Source: Allium sativum | Lineage: Eukaryota; Streptophyta; Magnoliopsida; Asparagales; Amaryllidaceae | DNA: 64,000 nt | Direction: 5' to 3' | Assembly (NCBI GenBank): GCA_030737875.1 | Contig: CM060912.1 | Span: forward strand, 127,296,493-127,360,492 | Shown: positions 32,803-44,589 of the stretch, piece after piece | How positions within the stretch are numbered: the first letter of the stretch is position 1 | Layout: each line of letters begins with the position of its first letter | Program-made: the position numbers and the translations under genes | The notes under the pieces: generated by a model | Told to the model about the DNA's origin: nothing | The model's input: only the letters and a program-made list of their open reading frames with translations | The model's database searches: none

Positions 32803-34963
32803 TTCTCCCATCCTTAGGAAATTTGGTCCCCGAAATTTGATAAGGGTAAAATCAACTAACCGCTCGCATAATTTACATCCAACATGTGTGCATTCGATTT
32901 TTGCAAACATTGTGCACTTGTACAAAGTGAAGTACAACATAATAATGCATGTATGCCTAATCGGTACCTCCTATGTGTATGCAAACTTTTCAAAAATCCT
33001 TTTAAATTATGATGCTCACATCCTAAATATACTGGCAGTTTCTACATGAATGCACTATTTCGAAAATCAAAATACTTTTTCATCCAATTTTTCGCACACT
33101 CTTACTAAGTAAGAGCGTAGTTCATCCAATTGTTGCATCCATAATCCAACCAACCAACTTTATTTTTTGAATTTCAGAAAAATTTAATTTTCTACTTATG
33201 TTACAAAAAGGTGGAAAACGGAAAACTCCACATCTCCCGCTTTTCTTTTTCAACCTTTTTCTAACTGTACTTGGATATTTATGTAACTATTTAATAAGAT
33301 TCCCTATTTTCCTATCCAAGCATAGTCCACATAAGAAAATTTTCTTTGTTACTGATTTTCTTTCTCATCATATCTTGGAAAGCTTTATCTTTATCCATCT
33401 TTTCTCATAATTTTCCATTTTTGTTGCTTTACTGAATTTTCTGTTTCCTTTTCAGTTGTACCTTTTCTCTTTTCTTAGCTTATTTAATTATCTGATCTTA
33501 GTTTAAATTTAAATAAGCTTATAGTCTTTCAACTAAAATAGGAGAATGGACACCATATAGAGCTACTACTAACGACCAAGAATCTCGGGACTATGTCCCC
33601 CCTCAGACAGAAAAGTCCAGACCATGGGATCCATACCTAGTTTAGGTGTTACCCTAAATGTCCAACCAAATAACAGAACGATCCCAACAAAAATGCGGTA
33701 AAGTGTTTGACCTCTAACATGAAAGTTAGCAACAGGATCTAAACTCTTACTTGCCCTTTACTATCTAGTAGTTACTACTAGTCCTAGCTGTGTACCAAAA
33801 ATTATTTCAAGCAACACCCTAGACTATTCAATGCTTACGCATTTATGGGTACTCACTATTATTCCAAGATAGTTCTCGCTATCTGCTTCATAGCCTCAAA
33901 ACTTTTCCCCTTTTTCCAAGGCACTAATCTTACCTACTCCATACTTTTTTCTTAAAACATGGTCTAGCCCTTTTTCTTCCAAAAATTAAATGTGTCAAAA
34001 CTTTATTTTCCTCATGAAAACTTTCTTTTTCCAAACCATAAAAACATGTCATTTTTAAAATGTAAATCATCATTTTTTTCAAATCACAAAACTGGAGTAG
34101 ATACGGAAAATTATTTCACCATCGGGTTTATAACTTGTTCCTACCTATAAGGTCGGTTTAGTCTCTTACTTCAAGGTGCAAATATCCACCCTATTCTTAA
34201 TTCCTACACTTATTTTTTCTACCCAACAAAATTATCTTAAAAAAGGGTTGTCATAAGAATAGAGATTTAAAATCTTTCTTTATTAAAGATTCTCGTGTGA
34301 AATATAACAAGAAAACTAGCGGGCTATACATGCTCTATATTATGCACCTTTTATTGAGAGAATTTTACTTTAGATAAAGTTTACAAGAAACCACTATTCA
34401 CAAAATATACCCCATTTTACTTTAAAAACCAATATGCATACTTTACATATTTAAAACTATAACTTTTAAGATTAAAATTGGAAAACACCATAAACCATTT
34501 TCTCAAAAGTTTTATAATCTCAAGTTCTCAAAAGTTAATAATGGGGTTAGACTAAAAGCGGGTTTCCAATTTTATTCTAGGCTTTCCTAGACATTCCCCA
34601 AGGTCACTTCTCCTAACTATGTATATTCCTAATCCATTTTCTTAATTTTTAACCTTTTCCAATCTGTAACGTTTTACTACCAAACCCACTAATCCGAAAT
34701 ACCAATCATATGGGATTCACTTTCCTTCCATACAAAATACATTGTACAATCTCCACCAAAATTACCTAAGGGTCTCAGATTTCCATATTCATCCCTTTAG
34801 TGTACAAAACAAACATCCCATTTCTTACCATATTACCCCCTTTCTATTTAGTGGGTTTCTCTATGGATCTAGGTATATACATAATATATTTATATTTTTT
34901 AAAATACAAATACGCTCACTCACTATTTATATAGGAATCCTAAACCTAAGCTCTGATATTAGA
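32803..34963 (-). other. Internal region of LARD-like element, non-coding
   Basis: AT-rich sequence between the two LTRs. The PPT (minus GATGGGAGAA, 32803-32816, preceded by CGGGGACCAAATTTCC) borders one LTR and the PBS (34950-34961, minus TAATATCAGAGC) borders the other. I find no Gag, protease, RT or integrase motif on either strand; the longest frames have no family signature. Confidence 0.8.
34950..34961 (-). other. Primer-binding site of LARD-like element
   Basis: Minus-strand TAATATCAGAGC matches TGGTATCAGAGC at ten of twelve bases and lies two bases after the LTR end. It fixes the orientation of the element. Confidence 0.8.
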
Positions 34964-37900
34964 TCTGACAACCCAAATTCCGATGGACTGATTTGTTTTC
35001 AAAATTCCAATCCATTGAAACTCGGATTGGTGTGCTATGGTATCCTGCAGAAAAGACAGAGACATAAAATATGTCAGAACTCAGAAAATATCATATAGTA
35101 GAATGGATAAAATATAGTATAATCAAAACATAGCCTCACCATATTAATAATACTGCATAACCAGTATCCAAGGCTATCATGTCCCTGCCACAAATCTAAC
35201 TTGTGAGTATGTTATGAGGAGGGGGTCAGAACATAAGTTCTGGTGACTGGATTTAAACTATACACTTTGGATACCGTTCAATCATATCATCTTATTTATT
35301 AGGTTACTTGGGTTAACAACACTTAAGGCTTACACACACGTCGCACCAATTTACTCCTCAGTGGATTAACCTAATACAGTATATATGTAGCTACCCCCAA
35401 TATTGAGGTACACCCCATGGTACCCCACTCGCAAGGTCTCCACCGTGACACCATCGAAATATACATAGTGCCTCATCCTACGTCGTAGTGATGTACGGGT
35501 ATTAATATAACGTTCCACATATATCTATCATTACTATGCTATTTAAACGTACGGACTGCCACCTTTGTTCGAATTTAACTACATACCGGAGTAATGCACT
35601 CAAGCCTACGATACACCACCCAGAGCCGACATGCATGAATCTAGACTGTCCACGATACATATCTTCAATTGTAGCTCGATGCCTCATTCGCACGTCCTCT
35701 AATGTACACCGAGTTCCGTGGTAGGGCGATACAAGAAACATGGAACTCGGTCGGGAGCTTTTCCATATCCTTATAGGCCCATCTTTAAAGAGCCTTTATA
35801 TACAGATATACCTAGGGTCTGTTTTTATGGTGGCTATGGCCCCACCTTGGCCCTTCCCTCAACTAGTAAAGACTACCAGAGCTAAGCGACTGCCCCCTAC
35901 GCAAACAATCTAAACATCCATGTGGCGTCTTCCATCAACCCCTTACCTAGATAGTGAAGGGTGAAATGGTATCTTAGGTTTAGCTCGAGTCTTTCCCCAT
36001 CCCACTGGCTGTCGATGATGGGTGTCCGACGGTCTACTATCCTAGTTGGTCTTGACCCTCTGCCTCCTCGTGAGGCAACCGCCGAACCACCCTGGTGTTA
36101 CCTTGTCACAGCATTCTGACTGCATAGCTGCATCTGCAGTCAAGGCCCACCCACCTAGTAGTTACGTGTAGAGCCAACCTCTGCGGACAAAGCCTAAGAC
36201 ATTTGCCGCCGCACAGAGGACTACTAGGTGCACTTTACATACCTTAGGAAGTCGCGTGCTTTCCCTTCCAGTCCTTTGGAGCCGTCAGAACAATCAGATG
36301 AATGTGTGCTCCCCTCATGCCTTATAACACCTCGATGATCTACCCCGTTGGGTTATTCACCCACAACCATACGGACTGGTCTAAGCGCCTTACTTTAGCA
36401 TATTGTTAGACCCCATGTCCAAACATTCTTTTACGCGCTTATCTCACCTCATCAGGTTTCCAGTTAACTTGGTTATTCCAATTTATATTGAATTCTTATT
36501 CAAATTACCAAGTTCTCTTGCTTATTAATTAAAGTCATACAACTTAATCCATTTAAGTTTATTAATGAGCCCCCAACATGTTATTCTATAGATTGTGGCC
36601 CAAGGTCTGCCATCCACAACCACTTTTTATCTTCTTGCTGATTTCATCATTAAAATAACATGTTTTGCTTAATATGTAATTAAATATATCCAATTCACAT
36701 GTTTTCTAATTAACATGTCACTCACCATTTATGATTAAATATAACTTATTTCATTCCATAAGTTTTCCTCATTCTTTCCCATTTAATCATAATTCCATTT
36801 TACATTGTCAGTACAACTTATCGTTGTTTACTTATTAACTTAATTCATTAACTAAGGTCCATTAATAAGTGTCTCTACCCGTTTATTATAACCTATGCGA
36901 TAATTTCCTCTTGTCCCTAGGACAAGCCTAAACATTCTTATCAATGGGGTTTCAGACTTCCAAGCTTACAAATTACTTAATTTATAATTAAGTACAATAT
37001 ATTTTCCCCTTTTCTTAACCGGTTCCAGGTTTTACCCTTAATTTATAATTAAGTGTCCCTTAACTCAATTCACCAGTTATCTCATTCCATTACTAGTTTA
37101 TTATAACCTAAGTTATAATATTCACTTGTCCCTAGGACAAGTCTACCTATTATACAACATTTTCACTAACGTTATTTATTTATAATAGGTTATTATCATT
37201 CCCCTTTTAAACCATTTACTGTTGTAAACCATTATTCTTCATTCACTTTAATATATATATTACTTATTATATTAAGGGAAACACTTCATGCACCTTATCA
37301 GTTTGATAGAAGGAATCAATGATTTATTTTCATAATGTATTCCCATCTAAATCCGTGCTAGCAAGTTATTTCTTTACTTTTCTTTATTTACTATGGCTTA
37401 CTTGCAACAACGTTTTCAAAAATAAGTCATTTAGGGAAATACATCACTTTTCCTTCTTATCACACTAACTCAGTTCATCACATCCCTTCCTTTCTTATTT
37501 TCTGAATTAGACATTTAAGTACCATTATTGCCATTTATTCATATCTTGTTATATACACACACATATATATATATATATATATAATCACTAGAACTCTCAG
37601 ATTAAGCATACACTTGCGGATGGTGGATTTGCCTGGCAGGTCCATGTAGACTTCTACCACAAGTTGACTTAACCTCGTGTCTTAGCACCATTACATGTTT
37701 TTAATTTTGCACTTAGGCCTCTCAGATTAGGTTCAACATTAGTGGCTGCTGGATATGCTGGTCGGGTCCGGGCAGACTTTTTCCACTAATGCAACCTAAC
37801 CTCATACCATAAGTGCATTTACAATATCTAATTGTAATCCTAGGCATATTCGTCTTCATTCAACCATTTATGTTCATATCAATTTGTGCTCCCATATTAA

Positions 37901-39133
37901 AGTCTCAAAACATAATATATGTTATGTTCCAAAATCCTATTACAAATTATGCCCTAAATCCCAATATGTGTCGCATGTCTTTCTACATGTAATTAACTTT
38001 ATTTAAAAATAAAGTGTAATTCTCCAATAGTGTATCATTTACCCAAAATCTCAATTATTATAATCCAACAAGTTTAACATGTCATTTACTCAATAATATG
38101 GCCCAAGCGAATTATATATACAACAATAGTAATCATTGCCCATATTCTAACAAGTCTATACAACATATAACCATTCGAATACTTTAACTGATTCATCATA
38201 CGAATTATTCATGTTAACATCTCAACATGTTATAATAATAATTTATAATTAACTTGGCAATTCTATAATTTATAACAAGGGGAATGCTAAACGATAATCA
38301 TAATATTATCTAAAGGTTATAGTTTAAACCCACTCACCTTTCATGCTTTCCCCAAATTTTGGATCTGATCCGTTCTATCATCCATGTTTTCCTTTCCGCT
38401 TTAATTTGATTTGAAACCTAATAACGTGGATCGACAATTTTCATTAAAAGATAAGGGAAAGAAATAGGAAGATTGGATCAAGAAGTTCACCTTGCTTTCA
38501 TGATTCAATAATCTTTTTACTAACGTTGATTCCCTCTTCTAGATATGAATCCATAATTCTCGTAGGATGACATTTTAATTTCAAAATAGATTTGAGAAGA
38601 GAGAGAGAGAGAGAGAGCCATGGCAGAGCTCTAGTGTAGCCGCTTAATTATGATATTTAGGTTTAGGTATAGGGTCTTATCTATAGGAGTAGCGGAGGAA
38701 CCTGGACCCGCAGTTCATAATCTAAAACACCAGAATTGTCCACGTCAGAAAAGAAGGTTCCAAATTCATGGGTGGGTCGACCCCTAGGTTGACCCCCCCT
38801 TTGGGTGGGTCGACCCCTAGGTCGACCCCCAACGGTTTAAATTCCCTCCAGATTTTCCCGCTCGTGAATTTTGATTTTTGAATTGATTCTCAAATTTTAT
38901 GGATATATTTATTTTATATATACACACACACACACATATAAGCTCCTTATATGTATACAAACTTCTAATGCTCATGACTTCTTCATACGGTGTCCGTTTT
39001 ATGCAAACCAGGTGTCTATCATGACCATAATTTCGAGACGGACACAATGGCGCAGTCCATTTTAATTAATTCTGAATATTTAATTAAGTTATCTTTATTT
39101 TATTATCTTACACTAAAAATACGTGGTGTTACA
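34964..39133 (-). repeat. LARD-like element, 5' LTR (minus orientation)
   Basis: This 4170-bp partner of 28679-32802 differs by many substitutions and small indels, so the insertion is old. The hairpin repeats are kept at 37599-37674 and 37723-37803. Compared with the partner it has longer AC/TA runs (37555-37583) and a tandem duplication of the GTCGACC palindrome near 38774-38828. No gene. Confidence 0.9.
38774..38828. repeat. Duplicated GGTCGACC palindrome unit
   Basis: GGGTGGGTCGACCCCTAGGT occurs twice in tandem here (about 38770 and 38807) but only once, as GGTTGGGTCGACCCCTAGGT, in the partner LTR (about 32477). Each unit holds GGTCGACC-CCTA-GGTCGACC-type inverted halves. Confidence 0.8.
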
Positions 39134-39138
39134 GCTGC

Positions 39139-40854
39139 TGACTGAAGGAGGCAGTTTTGGTCGATGTATGTGGTGTTCTATGTTCAGATGGATGTGCAGT
39201 TTGACTGTCGGAGTGTTTAGATGTATTATGGCAGTAGCTTGGTTATCGAAGTAGTGTGTCGTTGAAGAGGTGGAGAAGTAGTTTGAGGGAATGGTTGGTG
39301 TTTGATGGATGGGAAGAATTGGGATGTTCGCAGTAATGGAGTTTAGAAACTGGTTGTTGATCAGAACTTTAGTTAAGGTTGGGTAGGTTGCGACGCAGTG
39401 CTATAAAGATGGTAAGGTAAAAGATGAAGGAGGAAGTCTAATTAGAGAAGTAATAAGAGGTTTGAGGGTGTGTCGTGAACAGTTTACAAGACCAAACTAT
39501 GGTGGAAGGGGAGGATTCGGTGTTTGCAAGGATTGGTATTTTGGTTGCGTGGGGTATATGAGTAGTTTGGTGAATGTGAAGGTTGATGCCGTATGTATGT
39601 TGAAGCGATGGTGATTGAAGTGTTTGAAGGGGTGCACTGGGTATAATGGTGATTGGGGTTGATGGAGATGAATGGTGTTGTGTTGAGGATATGGTGCTAG
39701 AAGATTTATCAGTAAAGCATATGTGGAAGCGGTTGTTTGGTCTGGAAGTATATCAATGACAGAAAATGGTAGGGAAGCGGTTGTCTGGTCTGGAAGTATA
39801 GCCAAACAAATTATTCTAGATCTAACCCATGTTTCTGTTAGAAACATGAATCTACAACAATTAGGATTTCAGAAACAAACATGGGAATAACGAAAAGCAT
39901 AGCCTATGCAGGAGCTAAGCTCTTGAACAACCATAGGCTATCAAGACAGATTCACTACTTTATTTCTAAAACCCTAAAAATTAGATCTAAATCTGATAAG
40001 CGTTAGATCGAACTCGAATATAACATGTGAAGGAGCACAAATCTTAAATGACACAGAGTATGAAGGTTCGGATCTAACCCTTGGTTCAGATCTAGATCTA
40101 TATACATGAAGTTCTAATCATTTTAGCTATGTAATTCATATTGAATCTAATCTAAGTGTCATCACCCCCTAATTAAAGGGGATTAACTAGACATAGCTAA
40201 AAGAAAAGGAGATAAAAATAAAATAAACAACATAAATAGATTACAATAAAAAGTAAAGAGAAAAGGAGAATAATGATTTTATTCCAAGAGAAAGTTTACA
40301 GAATAAAACCTAGTGTAATTACAAATGGAGGAGATGCAGTGTATTTATAGATAATAAGACAAAGACTGATTGGCTAATTACACAATGTAGGACTAAAGAT
40401 TTAGCCCAAAAAACACAGAAGCCAGTGTGAACGCATCTTTAAAGTGAGAGGCCTTGCAAATGAGCAAATGTGAATGCATGTGAATAGATTTGCAATCGGC
40501 ATAGCTTGCAGGCATCAAATGGCATCAATTTCAATTGTCTAGAGCATGAATGAGAACTCCATATCATCCGAGACAAGTGATCTTTATGAAAAGCATTGAA
40601 TCCTGACTTTAAAATACGCAGTAGAAGGTGATTGAACAACAACATTTCTTTAGGTCTTCAAGCTTCAATCTAGCTCTAAAATTAAACACTCTTCTTACAT
40701 CAATTCTTCAAACTTTTCAACAATTAAGTGCATCAATCCATTCATCGTCAATAATCAGAAAACAAAACTATAAATACACACTATCAATTATTTTAAATAG
40801 AAAAACAAGAAAAATAAGCAGATAAAATATTCACATTTACGTGTATATAAGTTT
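39139..40854. repeat. Right part of unclassified repeat remnant
   Basis: Continues the remnant cut by the LARD-like element. It contains a ~270-bp direct repeat of 28305-28574 at about 40522-40798. A minus-strand TATA motif (TATAAATACACTGCATCTCC, about 40335-40355) and an LTR-like leader on that strand suggest a minus-oriented LTR element. A minus-strand Pro/His/Thr-rich frame of 116 codons (39497-39847) with a duplicated ILPDQTTAS segment is readable but has no recognised family. The class is unresolved. Confidence 0.5.
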
Positions 40855-41485
40855 TTTTTATTTTCAGTTGGGATTTTAGAGTGCGAAAGATATTTACCTG
40901 GAAAGTTAAAGAAGTTACCAACCAAAACCCTATTCATACTATTATTTTTGTCAGCACGTTCTACAAAACAATAAAAGTTCTGAACATGTAATGGTTGAAA
41001 ATGGAAATTTATTAAATTGTTCTATAAACTCTAAAAAGGCTACTTTTGAAAACCATTTCCGTCATATTCTTAGCCATAAAGGGGGGAAAAAGGAGGAAAA
41101 ATATTGCAGCTAAAGTCTTAAGCTAATAGACCTTAAAGAATAAAGAGCTTTTCTAGGGGGAAAAACCCCCCTTATTCGTGGATTTTTAATTATTGAATTT
41201 GTTAATGGTAATGTTTTGTATGGTGACATTCTGGTAACATCAAATCTAGTATGAGTTCAAATCCGGCTATAGGTGGAAGTGCTGAATTTGTCTTTGAATG
41301 ATTTTATTCCTGTATTGTATAAAATAAAGGCTTGCCTTCAAGATCGAACCTTCCATTCACATAGCATATGTTGTTTAATGTCCAGGGCCAACATTTTTAT
41401 AATTGTTGAATCATTTGAATTAATTTAAAGTATATAATAAAATTTCTAATTAAATACATGTACATAAAAGTTTGGCCTTTTACCA

Positions 41486-41541
41486 ACACATTTGGTTTTG
41501 TAATATGATTCTTGCTCTCCGAGTTTAATTTAGAAATGCCT
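41486..41541 (+). pseudogene. tRNA-Pro relic A, right block unit 1
   Basis: ACACATTTGGTTTTGTAATA then TGATTCTTGCTCTCCGAGTT and AATGCCT; same shortened form as in the central block. Confidence 0.68.
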
Positions 41542-41693
41542 TCTCCTTTTTTAAAAATTCAATTTCAAATGGGCATTTATGAAATACTATCTTGCATACT
41601 TTTGCGTATTTTGCCTTTTACGTGAGTGTTTTGGAAACCGTTAATTGTATATTTGTCACAAGACCTTTGCCTACAGGTCAATCTATTCATCAT

Positions 41694-41736
41694 GGGCAGT
41701 CAATATAGCATTATGATTCTCGCTCTCAGAATGCCC
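41694..41736 (+). pseudogene. tRNA-Pro relic B, right block unit 1
   Basis: GGGCAGTCAATATAGCATTA then TGATTCTCGCTCTCAGAATG and CCC; anticodon 5' stem joined directly to T-stem 3' half. Confidence 0.7.
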
Positions 41737-42012
41737 TTCTCTGCTCAGTGAACTTTATTTCATAAGTAGGCTTGTTTGAGGATGTTTATCAAGCTGCTAC
41801 ATAGTTTGACTTTTATGCTACAAATTAATCCTTTCGGCTTATGTGTTTGACTATTCGGTCCCATCGCATGATTCCTAATATGGCTGGGGGATAACCAATT
41901 TTATGGAAAAATTAGGCTTATTTTAAAGATGATATTCTTTCCAGGTTGTTCATAAATTGACCTTAAGTTGCACGCTATCCAAAGACCTGTACATATCAAT
42001 CGTTTCATCAAA

Positions 42013-42084
42013 GGGCATGTGGTCTAGTGGTATGATTCTCGCTTTGGGTGCGAGAGGTCCCGAGTTCGATTCTCGAAATGCCCC
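42013..42084 (+). tRNA. tRNA-Pro (anticodon UGG), near-intact
   Basis: A 72-nt cloverleaf with UGG loop and perfect anticodon stem. Acceptor position 7 is G (GGGCATG), losing one pair with AATGCCC. The T-stem end is CTCGA instead of CTCGG, losing another. A and B boxes are intact and TTTT runs follow. It may be transcribed, with reduced stability. Confidence 0.85.
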
Positions 42085-43091
42085 CTTTTCATTTTGTATT
42101 TTTGTTCAGATAAATCCTCTTTTTAAGACGACGACATTGGTAAATCAGTCTAATTTTGGTAGCATATTTTCGCTGACGCAGTGTATCTAAGCACAAGATT
42201 TCACCCTCATAGCTAAACATATAGCTGAACAATTAGTTTATATCATAGCCAAACAGTTAGTTTATTATAACACTTCCTAATACTAGCTTGTTTTGATGAG
42301 AGACGATGTAATAGTAAGACACCTATTCAAGTAATTGTTTTTCCTCAACTCAGCCTACTTACCATCGAACTTCATATCTTGATTGCTATCAACATAAGAG
42401 TTTAGTTTTGGAGTTGGATTTTCTGATTATTTGAAGTTAGGGTTTTGTTTATTTTAAGTCGGGGTCTATTTTGTTTACTTTCAGTTGTGATTTTAGAGTG
42501 TGAAAGATATTTTCCTGGAAAGTTAAAATAAGTTACTCCACAAAACCCTAATTATAATTTTTTTTTCAAACATTCTACAAAATAATGAAAGTTCTAAACA
42601 TGTAATGGTTGAATATGGAAATTTATTAAATTGTTCTATGAACTATAAATAGGCTACTTTTGTAAACCATTCTCGTCTTATGCTTAGCCAAAAAGGGGAA
42701 ATAGAGAGGAAAAAAATTGCAGCTAAAGTCTTAAGTTGATAGACCTTAAGAATAAATAGCTTTGGGGGAGGGGAACCCTTAATCGTGGATTTTTAATTAT
42801 TGAATTTGTTAATGGTAACGTTATGTATGGTTATATTCAGGTAACATAAATTTAGTATGAGTTCAATTCCTGCTTTAGGTGAAAGTGCTGAATTTGACTT
42901 TGAATGATTTTATTCCCATATTGTACAAAATAAAGTATTGCCTTCAAGATTGAATCTTCCATTCACATAGCGTATGCCTTTTATTGTCCAGGGCCAACAT
43001 TTTCATAATTGTTGAATCATATGAATTAATTTAAAGTATATAATCAAATTTCTAATTAAATAAATGTACATACAAGTTTGTCCTTTTACCA

Positions 43092-43147
43092 AGACATTTG
43101 GTCTTGTATTATGATTCTTGCTTTCCGAGTTTAATTTAGAAATGCCT
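43092..43147 (+). pseudogene. tRNA-Pro relic A, right block unit 2
   Basis: AGACATTTGGTCTTGTATTA then TGATTCTTGCTTTCCGAGTT and AATGCCT. Confidence 0.7.
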
Positions 43148-43300
43148 CTTCTTTTGTCCAAAACTTAATTTCAAATGGTGCATTTTTGAAATACTACCAT
43201 GCAAACTTTTGCGTATTTTGCCTTTTATGTGAATGGTTTGGCAACCGTTCATTGTATATTTGTCACAAGACCTCTATCTATAGGCCAACCCAATCATCAA

Positions 43301-43343
43301 GGGTGGTTGTTATAGTAGTATGATTCTCACTCTTGGAATTCCC
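43301..43343 (+). pseudogene. tRNA-Pro relic B, right block unit 2
   Basis: GGGTGGTTGTTATAGTAGTA then TGATTCTCACTCTTGGAATT and CCC; the most diverged B relic. Confidence 0.62.
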
Positions 43344-43613
43344 TTCTCTGCTTAGTGAAATTTAATCAATAAGTATGCATGTTTGAAGATGTTTATCAAG
43401 ATGTTATATAATTTGACTTTTATGCTACAAATCAATCCTTTCAGCTTGTGTATTTGACTATTTGGGGCCATCTCCTGATTTTAACTTAGGCCGGGGGATA
43501 TCCAATTTTATGGAAAAATTAGGCTTATTTCAAAGATGATATTTTTCTAGGTTTTTCGTAAATGGACCCTAAGTGCTATCCCAAGACCTCGACATATCAA
43601 CTATTTCATCAAA

Positions 43614-43685
43614 GGGCATTTGGTCTAGTGGTATGATTCTCGCTTTGGGTGCGAGAGGTCCCGAGTTCGATTCTCGGAATGCCCC
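43614..43685 (+). tRNA. tRNA-Pro (anticodon UGG), intact
   Basis: All 72 bases are the same as the copy at 26171: acceptor, D, anticodon and T stems fully paired, loop TTTGGGT, discriminator C, A and B boxes intact, T-rich terminator downstream (CCCCCTTTTTGTTTTG). I judge it functional. The flanks of the two intact copies differ more than the genes, suggesting selection or gene conversion on the tRNA itself. Confidence 0.95.
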
Positions 43686-44589
43686 CTTTTTGTTTTGTAT
43701 TTTTATTCAGATAAATCCTCTTTTTAAGACGATGACACTGGTAAATCATCTAATTTTGGTAGCATATTTTCGCTGATGCAGTGTATCTAAGCACATTATT
43801 TCCACCTCATGGCTAAACATATAGTTGAACAGTTAGTTTATTATAACACTTCCCAATAATACCTTGTTTTGCCTGAGCGATGATGTAATAGTGAGACACC
43901 GATTCAGGTAATTGTTTCTCCTCAACTCAGCCTACTTACCATCGAACTTCATCTCTTGATTACTATCAACTTAAGAGTTCAATTTTGGAGTTGGAATTTC
44001 TGACTATTTGAAATTAGGGTTTTGTTTATTTTAAATTGGTGGGGGTTTGTTTATTTTCAGATGGGATTTTAGAGTGCGAAAGATATTTACTTGGAATGTT
44101 AAAGAAGTACCCAACAAAATCCTGTTAATAGTATTATTATTTTTGTCAGCACGTTCTACAAAACAATAAAAGTTCTGAACATAAAAGTTCTGAACATGTA
44201 ATGGTTGAAAATGGAAGTTTATAAAATTGTTCTATGAACTATAAAGAGGCTAGTTTTGAAAATCATTCTCGTCGTATGCTTAGCTATATAGGGGAAAAAA
44301 TGGAGGAAAAAAAATTGCAGCTAAAGTCTTAAGCTGGTAGACCTTTAGAATAAAGAGCATTTTTAGGGGGGGGGGGGGGGAACCTTTAATTGTGAATTTT
44401 TAATTATTGAATTTCTTAATGGTAACGTTATGTATGGTGACATTCTAGTAACATCAAATCTGTATGAGTTCAAATCCTGCTTTAGGTTGTAGTGCTAAAT
44501 TTGTCTTTGAATGATTTTATTCCTGTACTGAATAAAATAAAGGCTTGCCTTCAAGATTGAATCTTCCATTCATATTGCATATGCCTTTT

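Larger units (their letters stand above)
28679..39133 (-). mobile_element. Non-autonomous gypsy-type element with >4.1-kb LTRs and 2.2-kb internal region (LARD-like)
   Basis: Long direct repeats 28679-32802 and 34964-39133 are flanked by GCTGC (28674-28678 and 39134-39138). On the minus strand the LTR begins TGTAACACC(C/A)CGTATTTTTAGTG, a common gypsy LTR start, and ends GGGTTGTCACA (TGTCAGA in the second copy). A purine tract (32803-32816) and an initiator-Met PBS (34950-34961) are both on the minus strand. The 2161-bp internal region encodes no recognisable gag or pol. Long LTRs plus a non-coding core fit a large retrotransposon derivative, mobilised in trans by an autonomous relative (inference). 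Confidence 0.9.
40855..44589 (+). repeat. tRNA-Pro tandem array, right block (about 2.3 units)
   Basis: The array resumes in mid-unit (ATTTTCAGTTGGGATTTTAG), repeating about 160 bp already present left of the insertion (28131-28292). Main tRNAs are at 42013 and 43614 (spacing 1601). The block stops at 44589 in the segment CATATGCCTTTT, which is cut by the next LTR. Confidence 0.92.

Noticed and set aside
34742..35098. 118-codon plus-strand frame crossing the internal region and LTR
   Set aside because: It crosses the PBS and LTR boundary of a minus-strand element and reads antisense; no family signature.
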